Numbered from the stretch's first letter, positions 8,983 to 18,231 are shown. The stretch is 64,000 bases of DNA from Pseudolabrys sp035718275 (GCA_035718275.1 DASTHI010000010.1:226067-290066); one strand, 5' to 3'. The notes: a model not told the origin generated them from the letters alone. Made by a program: numbers and translations.

Positions 8983-10398
8983 TCACATCAGGTGAGGCCC
9001 TGACACAGATTCAAGTACAGCTTCGCGCCATTCGCGTTTGATCGGAAGGATGGGCGGCATCGGCACATGATCAGGTTCAGCCGTCGCGACTGGAACGGAT
9101 TGTATATTCTCCGTTTGCGAGCCTTTGCGCATGAACAGATTGTAGATGATCCATTGTCCTCGATGCCTCTGCATCCGCAGAGGGAATCGGCGTGCGATCG
9201 ATGACATTCGATAAAAGTTCGCGTACGCGTCGCTGACCCCAATGCGGAGTTCGTCCGCGGACATCTGGGCGGGCCTGTAGACGACGTGGCCCTGGTCATA
9301 CATTGTCCAATCAAAGGAAACTATTCGATTTGCCTTTTTGTATTCGTACCAGGTGAGCGTCCCGGGATAAGGCGTAAGGGTGGAATATGCGCAGGCGTCA
9401 TAATTTGCGTCGATGTTGAATGTGACCGTCTGGTCAAAGACCGATTGGTCGTCTCCATCGAAGCCAAACATAAATAGTCCGAACACCATGATCCCGTAGG
9501 AATGTACCTTTTCTACCAGAGCGGCGAAGTTTTCTGGACGATTGACGTGCTTGTGCACGCTTTTGAGCGTTGACCGTGAAATCGATTCGAACCCGATACT
9601 CAGCAGCGTGCAGCCACTGGCTGCAGCAAGCTCGAGCATGCGTTCATCCTGCGCCAGTTTGGAAGTGACCCCTGCTTGCCACCGAATATTTCTTCCTTTC
9701 AACGCACGCATCACTTCTTTCGGCCGATCCGGCGTGCCGAAGAAGTCCGCGTCATTTATCGAAATCATGCGTGACCCACACTCCTCCATTTCGCGGATAA
9801 CTTCGTCGACCGGCCGGTACCGGAATTTGAGCCCGTTCATCAGTGGCTCGGCGCAGAATGTGCAGCCCTGGTGACAACCGCGCGAAGTTTGCACAAATGT
9901 GCGGTTCACATAACGGTGCTTTTTGAGCAGGTCATAGCGCGGCATCGGCAGTCCGATCATGGGATGCAGCGTGTTTGACTTGTAAATTCCACGCACGTTT
10001 CGATGCTTGAGGTCATCGAGTAGCTTTTCAATGACGAGTTCGACCTCACCGACAACGACCGCGTCGGCATGTCGCAGGGCCTCCTCCGGCATGAAGCTTG
10101 GATGCACACCGCCCATAACGACTGGAATTCCTTTGGCCCGGAACTGATCGGCGATCTCATATCCCCGATTGACATAGCTCGTCATCGCTGAGATGCCGAC
10201 GAGATCGGCTTTGAGATCGAAATCGACGGACTCGATATTTTCGTCGGTCAGGACCACCTCGTATTGATCGCGTGGAATACAGGCCGCAACGGCGAGCAAA
10301 CCCGCAAGCGGCGAATACAGAGCACGATTGAGATAGAGTGGCCGTGTGGTCAGTGAATCGGTCTTCGGATTGATAAGGTGAATGACGCGCGTACGCAC
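8983..10398 (-). CDS. B12-binding radical SAM enzyme
   Basis: This is a cobalamin-dependent radical SAM protein of 471 residues. The N-terminal third is a B12-binding Rossmann-like domain (LVGISAMTSYV, VVMGGVHPSFMPEEAL, ADAVVVGEVE). The radical SAM core carries TSRGCHQGCTFCAEP, with the C-x3-C-x2-C cluster ligands, and later GFESIS and GLFMFGFDGDD. Such enzymes usually methylate or rearrange unactivated carbons; hopanoid and bacteriochlorophyll enzymes share this layout, but no specific match can be made by eye. The frame is open 87 codons upstream, but the start is placed at GTG 10398, which has a strong GGGGAGGT 4 bases before it and begins at the conserved RVIHLINPK. Confidence 0.9.
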   Translation of the reverse strand: MRTRVIHLINPKTDSLTTRPLYLNRALYSPLAGLLAVAACIPRDQYEVVLTDENIESVDFDLKADLVGISAMTSYVNRGYEIADQFRAKGIPVVMGGVHPSFMPEEALRHADAVVVGEVELVIEKLLDDLKHRNVRGIYKSNTLHPMIGLPMPRYDLLKKHRYVNRTFVQTSRGCHQGCTFCAEPLMNGLKFRYRPVDEVIREMEECGSRMISINDADFFGTPDRPKEVMRALKGRNIRWQAGVTSKLAQDERMLELAAASGCTLLSIGFESISRSTLKSVHKHVNRPENFAALVEKVHSYGIMVFGLFMFGFDGDDQSVFDQTVTFNIDANYDACAYSTLTPYPGTLTWYEYKKANRIVSFDWTMYDQGHVVYRPAQMSADELRIGVSDAYANFYRMSSIARRFPLRMQRHRGQWIIYNLFMRKGSQTENIQSVPVATAEPDHVPMPPILPIKREWREAVLESVSGPHLM

Positions 10399-10402
10399 TA
10401 AT

Positions 10403-10410
10403 ACCTCCCC
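10403..10410 (-). promoter_or_regulatory. Strong ribosome binding site deciding the radical-SAM start
   Basis: On the minus strand GGGGAGGT lies 4 bases before a GTG at 10398. This near-perfect Shine-Dalgarno sequence fixes the start and argues against the 87-codon in-frame extension upstream, whose sequence does not resemble the enzyme family. Confidence 0.75.
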
Positions 10411-10642
10411 AAAAGAGCAGCGTTGGACGACCAATCGAAGGGGCGCAAACAAGTTCCTGACGAATTCAATGCAATTTCGAGGCCTTTTCAGGTCCGCCGC
10501 CTCTATTTCACAAGAGGCCTTGATCGCAGTCCCGAACGAACTAGTTGACGCTGCATGTGCGGCGACCGTTTGGCGGTGGAGCAAAGTCGGAGCCCCGACA
10601 TTCGGGGACAGAGCATGGGAGTGCGTCGTGAGATTGACATCA

Positions 10643-10906
10643 GTGCAAATCGAACGCACCTTGGATCAATTCGACGGTGAGGTCGTTCCCGAGGACAATC
10701 CGGTGGTTGAGGACCTAGTGCGTTTTTTTGGCAACCACACCTATTTTCTGGATCAAACCGGTCTGAACATTATCGAACCTGCCGGTGCAAACCAGCAAGA
10801 CGGTCAGGTTGGCGTTGTTGTAAACATTGCGAGCTGGACAGAGGCGGACTCGCCTGCATTGGCACCGCACGAGCCCGAAATTACGGACGTATTCGTTTCG
10901 CTCTAG
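10643..10906 (+). CDS. Small hypothetical protein
   Basis: This reading frame encodes about 87 residues and is rich in acidic residues (EVVPEDNPVVEDLVRFFGNHTYFLDQ ... GVVVNIASWTEADSP ... APHEPEITDVFVSL, given here in parts). Composition and the regular alternation of hydrophobic and charged residues look coding. I do not recognise a family. Several starts are possible (GTG 10628, TTG 10634, GTG 10643), none with a good ribosome binding site. The frame is also open further upstream over the promoter side of the radical-SAM gene, but that part looks non-coding. No signal peptide or membrane segment is visible. Confidence 0.5.
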   Translation: MQIERTLDQFDGEVVPEDNPVVEDLVRFFGNHTYFLDQTGLNIIEPAGANQQDGQVGVVVNIASWTEADSPALAPHEPEITDVFVSL

Positions 10907-11042
10907 TCAACTCAAAGCCCGGTATTGCTGAACGGCGGGATTGATCGCAGGCCCTTCGGGCATGCCACTGCCGATCACGTCGGACATGCCCTCACTTCGA
11001 AGAGCCCGCAAACGATCCTTTGCTGGCAGCAGTTTGGGACGG

Positions 11043-11789
11043 CTAAAATGAAAAGAAGACTCGAAGCAGTTGCCATAGCGAGAGTATCGCAATGAGGACG
11101 CCAACCGCCGTCATCAGTCCCTTGGACGGAACATGTTTGACCATCCATCCCCCGAAAGGAGCGGCGATCACGCCGCCCATGACAAGAGGGATGAGGTGCT
11201 CGACTTGTGCGGCGCCCAACTCGGCGAAGAAGGTGGTTGCTGCAGATAGCGTCACAAAGAATTCGGCGGTGTTGACCGATCCGACCGAATAGCGAGGAGA
11301 ATGTCCTGACCCAACAAGGGTGGACGTCGTCATGGGCCCCCATCCGCCGCCGCCCGTTGCATCAAGAAATCCCGCCCCAAAACCGAGCAACGCAGTCCAG
11401 CTTGCGAGCTTTCGAGGAAGGGGGACAACGCGCACGGATTTCCAGAGGATGTAGCATCCCATCGCGAGCAGATACACGTAAACAATTCGGCGGGCGGCCG
11501 TTACCTCCGCGTTTGAAAGAACCCAAGCGCCCAGAGCGGCGCCTATTACGCCCGCTACTCCGAGGCGCACCACCATTCGCCAATCGACGTTCCGATGATA
11601 AACGTGTGAAGCAGCGGAGGCACTGGTCGTGAATATCTCTGCAGTATGGATTAGCGCACTTGCATGTGCGGGAGGTACGCCAAGACTGAGCAGCGCGGCG
11701 TTCGAGAGAATCCCATACGCCATCCCCAGCGCGCCATCGATCAATTGCGCCAGAAATCCGACCCCAAAGAACAGCCACCACTCGTTCAT
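11043..11789 (-). CDS. TauE/SafE family sulfite/anion exporter
   Basis: This is a polytopic inner-membrane protein of 248 residues in the TauE/SafE (DUF81) family, whose members export sulfite, sulfoacetate or other organic anions. Two homologous halves are visible: the N-terminal GFLAQLIDGALGMAYG and the mid-protein GFGAGFLDATGGGGWGPM, each followed by TS.. and paired helices. About seven to eight membrane segments are expected. It starts 17 bases after the MgtC gene on the same strand and is probably the third gene of a prpE-mgtC-tauE transcript. The substrate is unknown. A second TauE gene lies at 14557 on the other strand. Confidence 0.9.
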   Translation of the reverse strand: MNEWWLFFGVGFLAQLIDGALGMAYGILSNAALLSLGVPPAHASALIHTAEIFTTSASAASHVYHRNVDWRMVVRLGVAGVIGAALGAWVLSNAEVTAARRIVYVYLLAMGCYILWKSVRVVPLPRKLASWTALLGFGAGFLDATGGGGWGPMTTSTLVGSGHSPRYSVGSVNTAEFFVTLSAATTFFAELGAAQVEHLIPLVMGGVIAAPFGGWMVKHVPSKGLMTAVGVLIAILSLWQLLRVFFSF

Positions 11790-11806
11790 TGACGCCGGTC
11801 AGGCGT

Positions 11807-12499
11807 TTAGTCGCCAATGGGCGAAATACGAAACTCGACCACTTCCGGAAGGCCGCGAAGGTGACCCGAGAGCCTGTCGGCGTTTCTTCGATTGCGGCTT
11901 TTGATAGTCATCCGATACTCGAACTGCTGGCCACCCTCGAGCAGACGCGAAGAGAGATTGGTGACCGTAAAGCCGTGTTTACGAACAAGGCGATGCACAT
12001 CCTCTTCGCTGATGACGTGGTCACGTGTGAAACGCAGCGTGTGGTACGCATAAAACTCGCTTGGTAGCTTGACCTCGACGTAGCGGAACAGCGCCAGAAC
12101 AACCAATGTCGCTATCGCTCCTAGAATTGCTGGATACCAAAAACCTATTCCCACCAGGATCCCGATCGCAGACGTTATCCAGATCGACGCGGCGGTTGTC
12201 AGTCCGCGAACCGAAAGACCTTCCTTAAAAATGACGCCGGCGCCGAGAAAACCAATACCAGTCATGATTCCCTGCGCCATACGGGTGGGATCGGCCCGAA
12301 TGGTATCGATTGGGACCTGAGTCATCCAATGCAGCTGATATACCGTCACCAGCATCAGTAGAGCCGATGCAAGGCAAACCAGCGCATGTGTCCGAAAGCC
12401 TGCCGGCCGCCCGTGGAATGTCCGCTCGAGCCCAATCAACGCGCCGATGATGATCGCGCCGAAAAGTCTGGTGACAATGACGAGGTCATCGTGATCCAT
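11807..12499 (-). CDS. MgtC/SapB family membrane protein
   Basis: This 230-residue protein has the MgtC/SapB N-terminal membrane domain (residues about 5-140). It shows the family block IIGALIGLERTFHGRPAGFRTHALVCL and GIGFLGAGVIFKEG..VRGLTTAASIWITSAIG. The C-terminal 85 residues form a soluble ACT-like regulatory domain (RHTLRFTRDHVISEEDVHRLV region). MgtC proteins modulate magnesium, phosphate or ATP homeostasis, and their exact transport role is unsettled. It starts 5 bases beyond the end of prpE and is followed by a TauE gene, so it is the middle gene of an operon. Confidence 0.93.
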   Translation of the reverse strand: MDHDDLVIVTRLFGAIIIGALIGLERTFHGRPAGFRTHALVCLASALLMLVTVYQLHWMTQVPIDTIRADPTRMAQGIMTGIGFLGAGVIFKEGLSVRGLTTAASIWITSAIGILVGIGFWYPAILGAIATLVVLALFRYVEVKLPSEFYAYHTLRFTRDHVISEEDVHRLVRKHGFTVTNLSSRLLEGGQQFEYRMTIKSRNRRNADRLSGHLRGLPEVVEFRISPIGD

Positions 12500-12504
12500 T
12501 GAAT

Positions 12505-14421
12505 CTATGCCCCAATCCCGTGGCCCTTCAGGGCCGTACCGATCTCGTCCAATATCGCAGGATCGTCGATAGTCGCCGGCATCTGCCAGGCTTCACCATC
12601 AGCAATCTTCTTGATCGTTCCGCGGAGGATCTTGCCTGAGCGCGTTTTCGGCAAGCGCGCTACCGTGATCGCAACTTTGAAGGAGGCAACAGGCCCCACC
12701 TTCTCGCGCACGAGCTGAACAATCTCCTGCTCGATTTCCTTTGGCGGACGATTGACTCCCGCCTTGAGGACGATGAATCCGCAAGGCACCTCGCCTTTGA
12801 GATCATCCTTGATCCCAAGCACGGCGCACTCGGCCACGTCGGGATGCGAAGCGAGCACTTCTTCCATACCTCCGGTGGAGAGCCGATGGCCTGCGACATT
12901 GATAATATCGTCGGTGCGGCTCATCACGTATATGTAGCCGTCCTCGTCCTTATAGCCCGCGTCGGCGGTCTTATAGTAGCCGGGAAACTCCTCGAGATAG
13001 CTTTCCTTGAAACGTTGATCCTGCTGCCACAGGGTTGGAAAGCAGCCGGGCGGCAATGGCAGCTTTACCACGATCGAACCGATCTTGTTTGCCGGTTGCA
13101 CCTTGTTGGACTCGTCGACGATATCGATGGCGTAGCCAGGCATCGGCACGCAGGCCGATCCGTAACGCACAGGCAACTGGCCAAGACCGACTGGATTGCC
13201 GGCAATGCACCATCCGGTCTCGGTTTGCCACCAGTGGTCTATCACCGGCACATTGAGGACGTCTTCGGCCCATTGGATTGTGGGCGGATCGGCGCGCTCT
13301 CCCGCCAGGAACAACGTCCTGAATTTCGACAAATCGTTTTTCTTGATGAACTCGCCCTTAGGATCCTCCTTCTTGATGGCACGGAAGGCCGTCGGCGCAG
13401 TAAAGAGCGAGACCACGCCGTGTTGCGAAATGACACGCCAGAACGCACCGGCATCGGGCGTGCCCACCGGTTTTCCTTCGTAGAGAATCGAGGTGCAGCC
13501 GTGGAACAGCGGCGCGTATACAATGTAGGAGTGGCCGACGACCCATCCCACATCCGACCCCGACCACCAGACCTCCCCTGGCGAGACGCCGTACAAGTTT
13601 TGCATTGACCATTTGAGGGCGACCATATGGCCGCCGTTGTCGCGGACGACGCCTTTGGGAACGCCCGTAGTTCCAGACGTATAGAGGATGTAAAGCGGGT
13701 CGGTCGCGGCAACCGCAACGCATTCACTTGTCTTCGCGTAATTGACCGCGTTCTCCCATACTTTGCGCCAGTCGTGGTCGCGGCCAGGCGTCAGTGGCGC
13801 CTCGCATTGGGGCCGCTGAAGTATCATGCAAGCCTGGGGCTTGTGAGTGGCTAGATTGATTGCCTCGTCGAGCAGAGGCTTGTAGGGAATGACCCGCGCC
13901 CCCTCGATTCCACAACTGGCCGAAAGAATGACCTTCGGTTTGGCGTCGTCAATGCGCGTGGCGAGCTCTTTTGCCGCAAAACCGCCGAAGACCACCGAAT
14001 GCACCGCGCCGATGCGCGCGCAGGCGAGCATTGCGAACACGGCCTCCGGTACCATGGGCATATAGATGATGACACGATCGCCCTTTTCGACGCCGAAATC
14101 GCGAAGCATCGCACCGAGCAACTGAACCTCGGACAACACGCGCCCGTAGGTGAAAGTCTTCACCGTGTTTGTGGCGGGTGAATCGTAGATCAGAGCCGGT
14201 TGATCATTACGGCCGCGCGCCACGTGGCGATCAACTGCGTTATAGCAAGTGTTACATGTCGCGCCGCTGAACCAGCGACCATAGATGCCCGCGTCCTTGT
14301 CAAAAATCTTTTTCGGCTTCTCATACCAGTCGATTTCCGCCGCGGCTTCCGCCCAGAAGACGTCCGGGCTCCGCTGCCAGTGCGCGTAGGTTTCGAAATA
14401 ACGGCTGGTCCGGGCGTCCAT
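12505..14421 (-). CDS. prpE: Propionyl-CoA synthetase
   Basis: This adenylate-forming enzyme activates propionate (and less well acetate) to the CoA thioester. Length (638 residues) and the N-terminal YFETYAHWQRSPDVFWAEAA region fit the PrpE group of the ACS family. The adenylation signatures are YTSGTTGVPKGVVRDNGGH (P-loop, about residue 255), WWQTETGW, and the C-terminal LPKTRSGKILRGTI, whose Lys is the catalytic and acetylation site. AGGAGG stands 6 bases before the ATG. It leads a probable operon with the MgtC and TauE genes, which follow within 5 and 17 bases. It may supply propionyl-CoA for the methylmalonyl or methylcitrate route, but neither pathway is in the window. Confidence 0.95.
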   Translation of the reverse strand: MDARTSRYFETYAHWQRSPDVFWAEAAAEIDWYEKPKKIFDKDAGIYGRWFSGATCNTCYNAVDRHVARGRNDQPALIYDSPATNTVKTFTYGRVLSEVQLLGAMLRDFGVEKGDRVIIYMPMVPEAVFAMLACARIGAVHSVVFGGFAAKELATRIDDAKPKVILSASCGIEGARVIPYKPLLDEAINLATHKPQACMILQRPQCEAPLTPGRDHDWRKVWENAVNYAKTSECVAVAATDPLYILYTSGTTGVPKGVVRDNGGHMVALKWSMQNLYGVSPGEVWWSGSDVGWVVGHSYIVYAPLFHGCTSILYEGKPVGTPDAGAFWRVISQHGVVSLFTAPTAFRAIKKEDPKGEFIKKNDLSKFRTLFLAGERADPPTIQWAEDVLNVPVIDHWWQTETGWCIAGNPVGLGQLPVRYGSACVPMPGYAIDIVDESNKVQPANKIGSIVVKLPLPPGCFPTLWQQDQRFKESYLEEFPGYYKTADAGYKDEDGYIYVMSRTDDIINVAGHRLSTGGMEEVLASHPDVAECAVLGIKDDLKGEVPCGFIVLKAGVNRPPKEIEQEIVQLVREKVGPVASFKVAITVARLPKTRSGKILRGTIKKIADGEAWQMPATIDDPAILDEIGTALKGHGIGA

Positions 14422-14556
14422 AGGCGCCTCCTCTTATTGCTGTTGACCCCGATTGTGTAGCGTCGGCCATGCGCAAACAAGGCTGGTGAAAACGCCTCAC
14501 CGCTGTATAGGCAGGACGCCGCCCGCATCGTTCCAGCGCGACCAGAATCTGGTGCC

Positions 14557-15321
14557 ATGACCATCGTCACCGAACCGCTGTTCTATATCCTCGCCATTCC
14601 TGCTGTCATTGGGCTGGGTCTCTCAAAAGGCGGCTTCGTAGGGGTCGGCCAGATGGCGACTCCTTTGCTCGCGCTGGTCATGCCACCCCTCGAGGCTGCG
14701 GCCATTTTCCTGCCGATCATGATCGTGCAGGACGCCGCCGCGATCTGGGTCTACCGGAAGGAATGGAGCCGGCGCATCGTGGCGATTGTTCTCCCGGGGG
14801 CGGCCCTGGGCGTGGGAGCGGCCTGGCTCCTTGCGGCGCAAATTTCGGATTCGGCGGTGCGCGTGTTCATCGGGGTAACCACGATCGCCTTTGTTCTATA
14901 CAACTGGTTTGGTCCGAGTCCGAGGTCAGCGCCCGGGCGGCCGGCCATATTCGAGGGGGTAGCGTGGGGTGCGATCTCCGGCTTTACGTCGACCCTTTGT
15001 CAGGCCGGCGGACCGCCCTACCAAATGTACGTGCTGCGCCTGAAGCTCCCAAAGATGGTCTATGTCAGCACGAATGCAATCGTGTTCGCGGCGCTCAACT
15101 GGATGAAGGTGGTTCCCTACTTCGCGCTCGGCCAGTTTTCCACCAAGGGCATGACAACTTCAATTCTATTATTGCCGCTTGCGATGCTGGCAAATTGGTT
15201 CGGATTCTGGGTCGTACGCGTAACGCCGACCGAGCTGTTTTACCGCATCACTCTCATCGTCCTCTTTCTTATCTCTCTCGAACTCGCACGCAGCGGGATG
15301 ACTGATATTCTGCGAGGCTAG
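14557..15321 (+). CDS. TauE/SafE family sulfite/anion exporter (second copy)
   Basis: This 254-residue polytopic membrane protein belongs to the TauE/SafE family. Duplicated glycine-rich membrane motifs are seen in VIGLGLSKGGFVGVGQMATPLL (N-terminal half) and GVAWGAISGFTSTLCQAGGPPYQMY (C-terminal half). The LCQAGGPP motif is typical of the subgroup found in rhizobia. It is divergent from prpE, with about 135 bases between the starts, and precedes the acyl-CoA ligase gene at 15437 by 115 bases. It is only distantly similar to the copy at 11043 and is not a recent duplicate. The substrate is unknown. Confidence 0.9.
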   Translation: MTIVTEPLFYILAIPAVIGLGLSKGGFVGVGQMATPLLALVMPPLEAAAIFLPIMIVQDAAAIWVYRKEWSRRIVAIVLPGAALGVGAAWLLAAQISDSAVRVFIGVTTIAFVLYNWFGPSPRSAPGRPAIFEGVAWGAISGFTSTLCQAGGPPYQMYVLRLKLPKMVYVSTNAIVFAALNWMKVVPYFALGQFSTKGMTTSILLLPLAMLANWFGFWVVRVTPTELFYRITLIVLFLISLELARSGMTDILRG

Positions 15322-15436
15322 CCGTCGGGCCGCCGATTTGCCTTAAGAAAAGCCCGGACTCCGTCATTCTCAGCCCGTCAGAAATCATTGATCCGCCGGC
15401 CTCGCCGCGGCTAACGTTGCACTAAAAGGAAGGGAT

Positions 15437-17065
15437 ATGGCGAAAACGCCTTACGATATCGATCTCGATCGCAATCCGGCGAACTACCAGCCGCTCACAC
15501 CGCTTGGCTTTCTTGAACGCGCTGCGGCCGTCTTTCCGAATCACACCGCCGTCATTCATGGCGCCATGCGACGGTCATATGCGGATTTTTATGCACGCTC
15601 GCGACGACTGGCGTCGGCACTGGCGAAAAGGGGCATCAAGCGCGGCGATACTGTCTCCGCCTTGCTCGCGAACACGCCCGCGATGCTGGAGTGCCATTAT
15701 GGTGTGCCAATGTGTCAGGCCGTGTTGAACACGCTCAATACTAGGCTCGATGCGCGCATCATCGCGTTCTCGCTCGACCACGCCGATACGAAGCTGGTGA
15801 TCACCGATCGCGAATACTCCAAGGTCATGCAAGAGGCACTGGCGATCGCAAGAGTGAGGCCCATCGTCATTGACTATGAAGATGCTGAATACGCCGGCGA
15901 AGGCGAGCGCATCGGCACGATCGAATACGAGGAGTTCATCACTGAGGGCGATCCAGACTACGCATGGCGGATGCCTGACGATGAGTGGGATGCAATCGCC
16001 CTGAACTATACCTCCGGTACCACAGGAGACCCGAAAGGTGTGGTTTATCATCATCGCGGCGCGCATCTGCTCGCGATCGGCAATGTCGTTACCTGCTCGA
16101 TGGGCAAGCATCCTGTATATCTCTGGACGCTGCCGATGTTTCACTGCAACGGCTGGTGCTTTCCATGGTCGATTTCGGTTGTCGCCGGCACGCACGTTTG
16201 CCTGCGCGCAGTACGCGCAGCGGCCATGTACGAGGCAATCGCGACACATAAAGTGACGCACCTCTGCGGTGCGCCGATCGTGATGGCGACGCTGCTCAAT
16301 GCGCCTGCTGATGAGAGAAAGCCTCTGCCCCACATCGTCGAATTTTTCACAGCGGCGGCACCCCCACCCGAAGCCGTTCTCGCCGCCATGAAAGATGCCG
16401 GGTTCAATGTCACTCATCTGTATGGGCTCACCGAATGCTACGGTCCCGCGGTCGTGAACGACTGGCATGCAGAATGGGATGCACTTTCACCGGCCGAACA
16501 GGCGGCCAAGAAGGCGCGCCAAGGCGTGCGCTATGGCGCCCTCGAATCGCTCGACGTGCTCGATCCCGACACGATGAGGCCGGTTCCACGCGATGGAAAA
16601 GCGCTCGGAGAAGTCATGATGCGCGGCAACGTGGTCATGAAAGGATATCTCAAGAACAAGGCCGCGACAGAGAAGGCATTCGCAGGCGGCTGGTTTCATA
16701 CCGGCGATCTGGGCGTCATGCATTCCGACGGGTACATTCAGCTCAAGGATCGATCGAAGGACATCATCATTTCCGGCGGCGAGAACATCTCTTCGATCGA
16801 GGTGGAGGACGCGCTCTACAAGCATCCGGCGGTCGGCGCTGCAGCCGTCGTCGCCAAGCCCGACGAAAAATGGGGCGAGACACCCTGCGCCTTCATCGAA
16901 TTAAAGCCTGGAGCCAAGGCTAACCCGGAGGAGCTCATACAGTGGTGCCGCAAGCACCTCGCTTCATACAAGTGCCCGCGTTACGTGGTCTTCACCGAAA
17001 TTCCGAAGACGAGCACCGGCAAGATACAGAAGTTCATGCTTCGCGAGATGGCGAAGACTATGTGA
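15437..17065 (+). CDS. Acyl-CoA synthetase (AMP-binding)
   Basis: This 542-residue medium- or long-chain acyl-CoA ligase of the ANL superfamily is like those annotated as acyl-CoA synthetase in Bradyrhizobium. Motifs in order: the adenylation P-loop YTSGTTGDPKGVVYHHRG (about residue 190), THLYGLTECYGP, the hinge WFHTGDLGVMHSDGYIQLKDR, the ISGGENISSIEVEDAL block, and the catalytic-lysine tail PKTSTGKIQKF. It has AGGAAGGG 6 bases upstream of the ATG. It is followed by an enoyl-CoA hydratase gene 90 bases downstream, so the pair probably serves fatty- or aromatic-acid breakdown. The substrate cannot be read from sequence. Confidence 0.94.
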   Translation: MAKTPYDIDLDRNPANYQPLTPLGFLERAAAVFPNHTAVIHGAMRRSYADFYARSRRLASALAKRGIKRGDTVSALLANTPAMLECHYGVPMCQAVLNTLNTRLDARIIAFSLDHADTKLVITDREYSKVMQEALAIARVRPIVIDYEDAEYAGEGERIGTIEYEEFITEGDPDYAWRMPDDEWDAIALNYTSGTTGDPKGVVYHHRGAHLLAIGNVVTCSMGKHPVYLWTLPMFHCNGWCFPWSISVVAGTHVCLRAVRAAAMYEAIATHKVTHLCGAPIVMATLLNAPADERKPLPHIVEFFTAAAPPPEAVLAAMKDAGFNVTHLYGLTECYGPAVVNDWHAEWDALSPAEQAAKKARQGVRYGALESLDVLDPDTMRPVPRDGKALGEVMMRGNVVMKGYLKNKAATEKAFAGGWFHTGDLGVMHSDGYIQLKDRSKDIIISGGENISSIEVEDALYKHPAVGAAAVVAKPDEKWGETPCAFIELKPGAKANPEELIQWCRKHLASYKCPRYVVFTEIPKTSTGKIQKFMLREMAKTM

Positions 17066-17155
17066 GAGTTTTTACTCTACCACCGTCCCGCCAAGCTTGG
17101 GCTCGACTTGCGTGATCTGCGCCGCCTGCCTCCCCATTCCTGCGATGGAGTACCA

Positions 17156-17902
17156 ATGCCGGACGTGCTGATCAGCAATGAAGGCGGGGTGCGCAAGATC
17201 CGCATCAACCGCCCCGAGAAAAAGAACGCGCTCACACTTGCGATGTATGACGCGATGGCTGCGGCAATCGAGGATGCCGGCAGCGCCGAGAGCATTCGCT
17301 GCCTGCTCATCGCCGGCTCCGCCGATGTATTCTGCGCCGGCAACGATCTGAACGATTTCGTCGCAATGGCGAGGACCGGTGGCCTGGGCGCACCGATTAT
17401 TCGCTTTTTGCACGCGCTTGCACGCTGCCAAAAGCCTCTCGTAGGAGCGGTGAACGGCCCCGCGGTCGGCGTAGGCACCACGATGCTTCTGCATTGCGAT
17501 CAGGTAATCGCGGGCGAGAACGCCATCTTTATGACGCCATTCGTGTCGCTTGGGCTGTTGCCGGAGGCGGGGTCAAGTCTGATCGGGCCACGGCTGATGG
17601 GCAACGCGCGCGCATTTTCGCTGCTAGTGATGGGAAAAGCACTGACGCCCGAAGAAGCCAGGACATCCGGCATTGTGACCGCGGTCGTCCCCGCAAGGGA
17701 GCTCGATGACAAAGCGCTCGCCACTGCTCGCGAAATCTCAGGGCTGCCTTCGGAGAGCGTGGCCGCCGCGCGGAAACTGATGCGGGGCTCGGTCGAAGAA
17801 GTGGTCGCGCGAATAGACCAGGAAGCGGAAGAATTCAAGGCGCGGCTTGCCGCTCCCGAAACACAAAAGGCGCTCGCAGCTTTTCTCAACCGAAGACGAT
17901 AG
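17156..17902 (+). CDS. Enoyl-CoA hydratase/isomerase (crotonase family)
   Basis: This 248-residue crotonase-fold enzyme acts on acyl-CoA thioesters. The oxyanion-hole segments are AGNDLNDF (about residue 63) and VNGPAVGVGTTMLLHCD. The active-site loop reads SLGLLPEAGSSLIGPRLMG with a single Glu, as in enoyl-CoA isomerases and some hydratases. The first residues (MPDVLISNEGGVRKIRINRPEKKNA) are typical. The ATG at 17156 was chosen over an in-frame TTG 48 bases upstream because GGAG precedes it by 5 bases and the family N-terminus begins here. It lies behind the acyl-CoA ligase and probably acts on its products. Confidence 0.92.
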   Translation: MPDVLISNEGGVRKIRINRPEKKNALTLAMYDAMAAAIEDAGSAESIRCLLIAGSADVFCAGNDLNDFVAMARTGGLGAPIIRFLHALARCQKPLVGAVNGPAVGVGTTMLLHCDQVIAGENAIFMTPFVSLGLLPEAGSSLIGPRLMGNARAFSLLVMGKALTPEEARTSGIVTAVVPARELDDKALATAREISGLPSESVAAARKLMRGSVEEVVARIDQEAEEFKARLAAPETQKALAAFLNRRR

Positions 17903-17919
17903 CCATCCCCCGGGCGTGC

Positions 17920-18231
17920 TCAGCGTCCATCACGAGCATACGGATTGAAGATGTTGTCCGTGCTGTATCTCTGATCGAAGGAGCGCTGCTGCCCGAACTG
18001 CAAAGTTGTGTTGCCCTGCCTCAAGGTCGTCTGGCTGCCTTCCGTACCGAAGCGTGAAACCGGAACATTACGGTCTTGCGTGGCAGGCTTGTCGAGATCG
18101 AGATAGCTCTGACCACCGACGGGACCGTTGGAATCCTCAATTGTGAAAGCCTGCGCCCCAGGGATGACACAGAAAGCCGCCACAAACGTAACGGCTACGA
18201 TGGACGTACGTACGATGGCGCAATTGATCAT
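17920..18231 (-). CDS. Small secreted protein of unknown function
   Basis: This protein of about 103 residues has a clear signal peptide (MINCAIVRTSIVAVTFVAAF, then a cleavage-like PGAQA before FTIEDSN). The mature part is short, polar and Gln/Gly/Asn-rich, ending in NIFNPYARDGR. No family is recognised; similar small exported proteins occur in Bradyrhizobium relatives. The start at 18231 has GGGGA close upstream; the frame is open 12 codons further. It follows the Bug receptor gene by 62 bases on the same strand, so it may be co-transcribed, although nothing links it functionally to transport. Confidence 0.75.
   Translation of the reverse strand: MINCAIVRTSIVAVTFVAAFCVIPGAQAFTIEDSNGPVGGQSYLDLDKPATQDRNVPVSRFGTEGSQTTLRQGNTTLQFGQQRSFDQRYSTDNIFNPYARDGR

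Noticed and set aside
10399..10659. An 87-codon N-terminal extension of the radical-SAM protein
   Set aside because: The GGGGAGGT site and the conserved RVIHLINPK start point to GTG 10398; the extension is not family-like.
15575..16468. A 297-codon minus-strand frame in the acyl-CoA ligase gene
   Set aside because: It is a long antisense frame caused by GC-rich codon bias; the plus strand carries the adenylation motifs.
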